Shown: in pieces, positions 5,123-5,326 of the stretch
How the letters are laid out: the number at the start of each line of letters is the position of its first letter
Position numbering within the stretch: the first letter of the stretch is position 1
Source: Pseudomonadota bacterium
GTDB lineage: Bacteria > Pseudomonadota > Gammaproteobacteria > Steroidobacterales > GCA-2729495
Assembly: GCA_030836925.1 (NCBI GenBank)
Contig: JAUPLK010000135.1
Span: 1 to 5,326 of the forward strand
Reading direction: 5' to 3'
Length of the DNA: 5,326 bases
The notes under the pieces: model-generated
The model's input: the letters and a program-made list of their open reading frames with translations, nothing else
The model's database searches: none
What the model was told of the DNA's origin: nothing
Program-made: the position numbers and the translations under genes

Positions 5123-5326
5123 TCTGGACTGAACCGGCGCTCAACGACCTGGACGCCATCGCCGACTATATTGCCGTCGAGAATCCCCTTGCAGCGGCGG
5201 CACTGGTGCAACGGGTCTTCGGGCATATCGAGCAGTTGGAAGCGCACCCGGAAAGCGGCCCACGTGTCCCGGAGCTGAAGCGCTCCCGCTACAGGCAGAT
5301 CGTGGAGGCTCCGTGCAGGGTCCTGT
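5110..5326 (+). CDS. ParE/RelE-family toxin (3' partial)
   Basis: The frame opens at ATG 5110 and runs to the window edge, giving the first 72 residues of a protein usually about 95-100 long. The N-terminus MAQVIWTEPALNDLDAIADYIAVENPLAAAALVQRVFGHIEQLEAHPESG is the two-helix hairpin typical of ParE/RelE toxins. PRVPELKRSRYRQIVEAPCRVL then begins the beta sheet, where family members usually continue with a Y/I-Y-R strand. ParE proteins poison DNA gyrase and RelE proteins cleave mRNA on the ribosome. The long helical hairpin and Phd-type partner look more ParE-like, but the decisive C-terminal residues are missing. The start overlaps the antitoxin stop by 13 bases, so expression is probably coupled to and lower than that of the antitoxin. 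Whether the gene is intact cannot be judged here. Confidence 0.9.
   Translation, partial: MAQVIWTEPALNDLDAIADYIAVENPLAAAALVQRVFGHIEQLEAHPESGPRVPELKRSRYRQIVEAPCRVL

Overview
The window is GC-rich (low-to-mid 60s percent by eye) and densely coded. Short intergenic gaps, G/C-ending codons and the families present (IclR, SDR, ALDH, ACS-type MFS, Phd/ParE) suggest a free-living proteobacterium, perhaps a gamma- or betaproteobacterium with broad catabolic capacity. No rRNA, tRNA, insertion sequence, CRISPR array or phage gene was seen.

Layout: (1) 2-223, plus strand, is the 3' end of a gene whose C-terminus resembles hydantoinase B/oxoprolinase-type proteins. A strong rho-independent terminator follows at 243-277. 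(2) 294-1121, minus, encodes an IclR-family regulator most like the MhpR branch. (3) 1235-1948, plus and divergent from the regulator, encodes a C-factor/CsgA-like short-chain dehydrogenase. (4) 1967-3475, minus and convergent with the SDR, encodes a complete NAD(P)-dependent aldehyde dehydrogenase. An 11-bp perfect hairpin sits at the SDR/ALDH junction, with the SDR stop codon in its loop. (5) 3474 (or about 3554)-4853, plus and divergent from the ALDH, encodes a 12-TM MFS permease of the anion:cation symporter type. Its start is problematic. (6) 4865-5122 and 5110-end, plus, form a Phd/YefM antitoxin and ParE/RelE toxin pair; the toxin is cut by the window edge.

The regulator, the two oxidoreductases and the permease look like a small catabolic cluster: import of an organic anion, alcohol/ketone-aldehyde interconversion by the SDR, and aldehyde-to-acid oxidation by the ALDH, perhaps controlled by the IclR protein. 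The substrate cannot be read from the sequence. The toxin-antitoxin module follows the permease by 11 bp but has its own apparent promoter and operator, so it is probably an independent unit.

The most useful second-look items are the permease start (one G fewer in a G5 tract would join a well-placed ATG to the conserved frame), the 20-bp imperfect palindrome over the toxin-antitoxin promoter with an apparently leaderless antitoxin mRNA, and the hairpin holding the SDR stop codon. I found no clear sign of a wholly new system.
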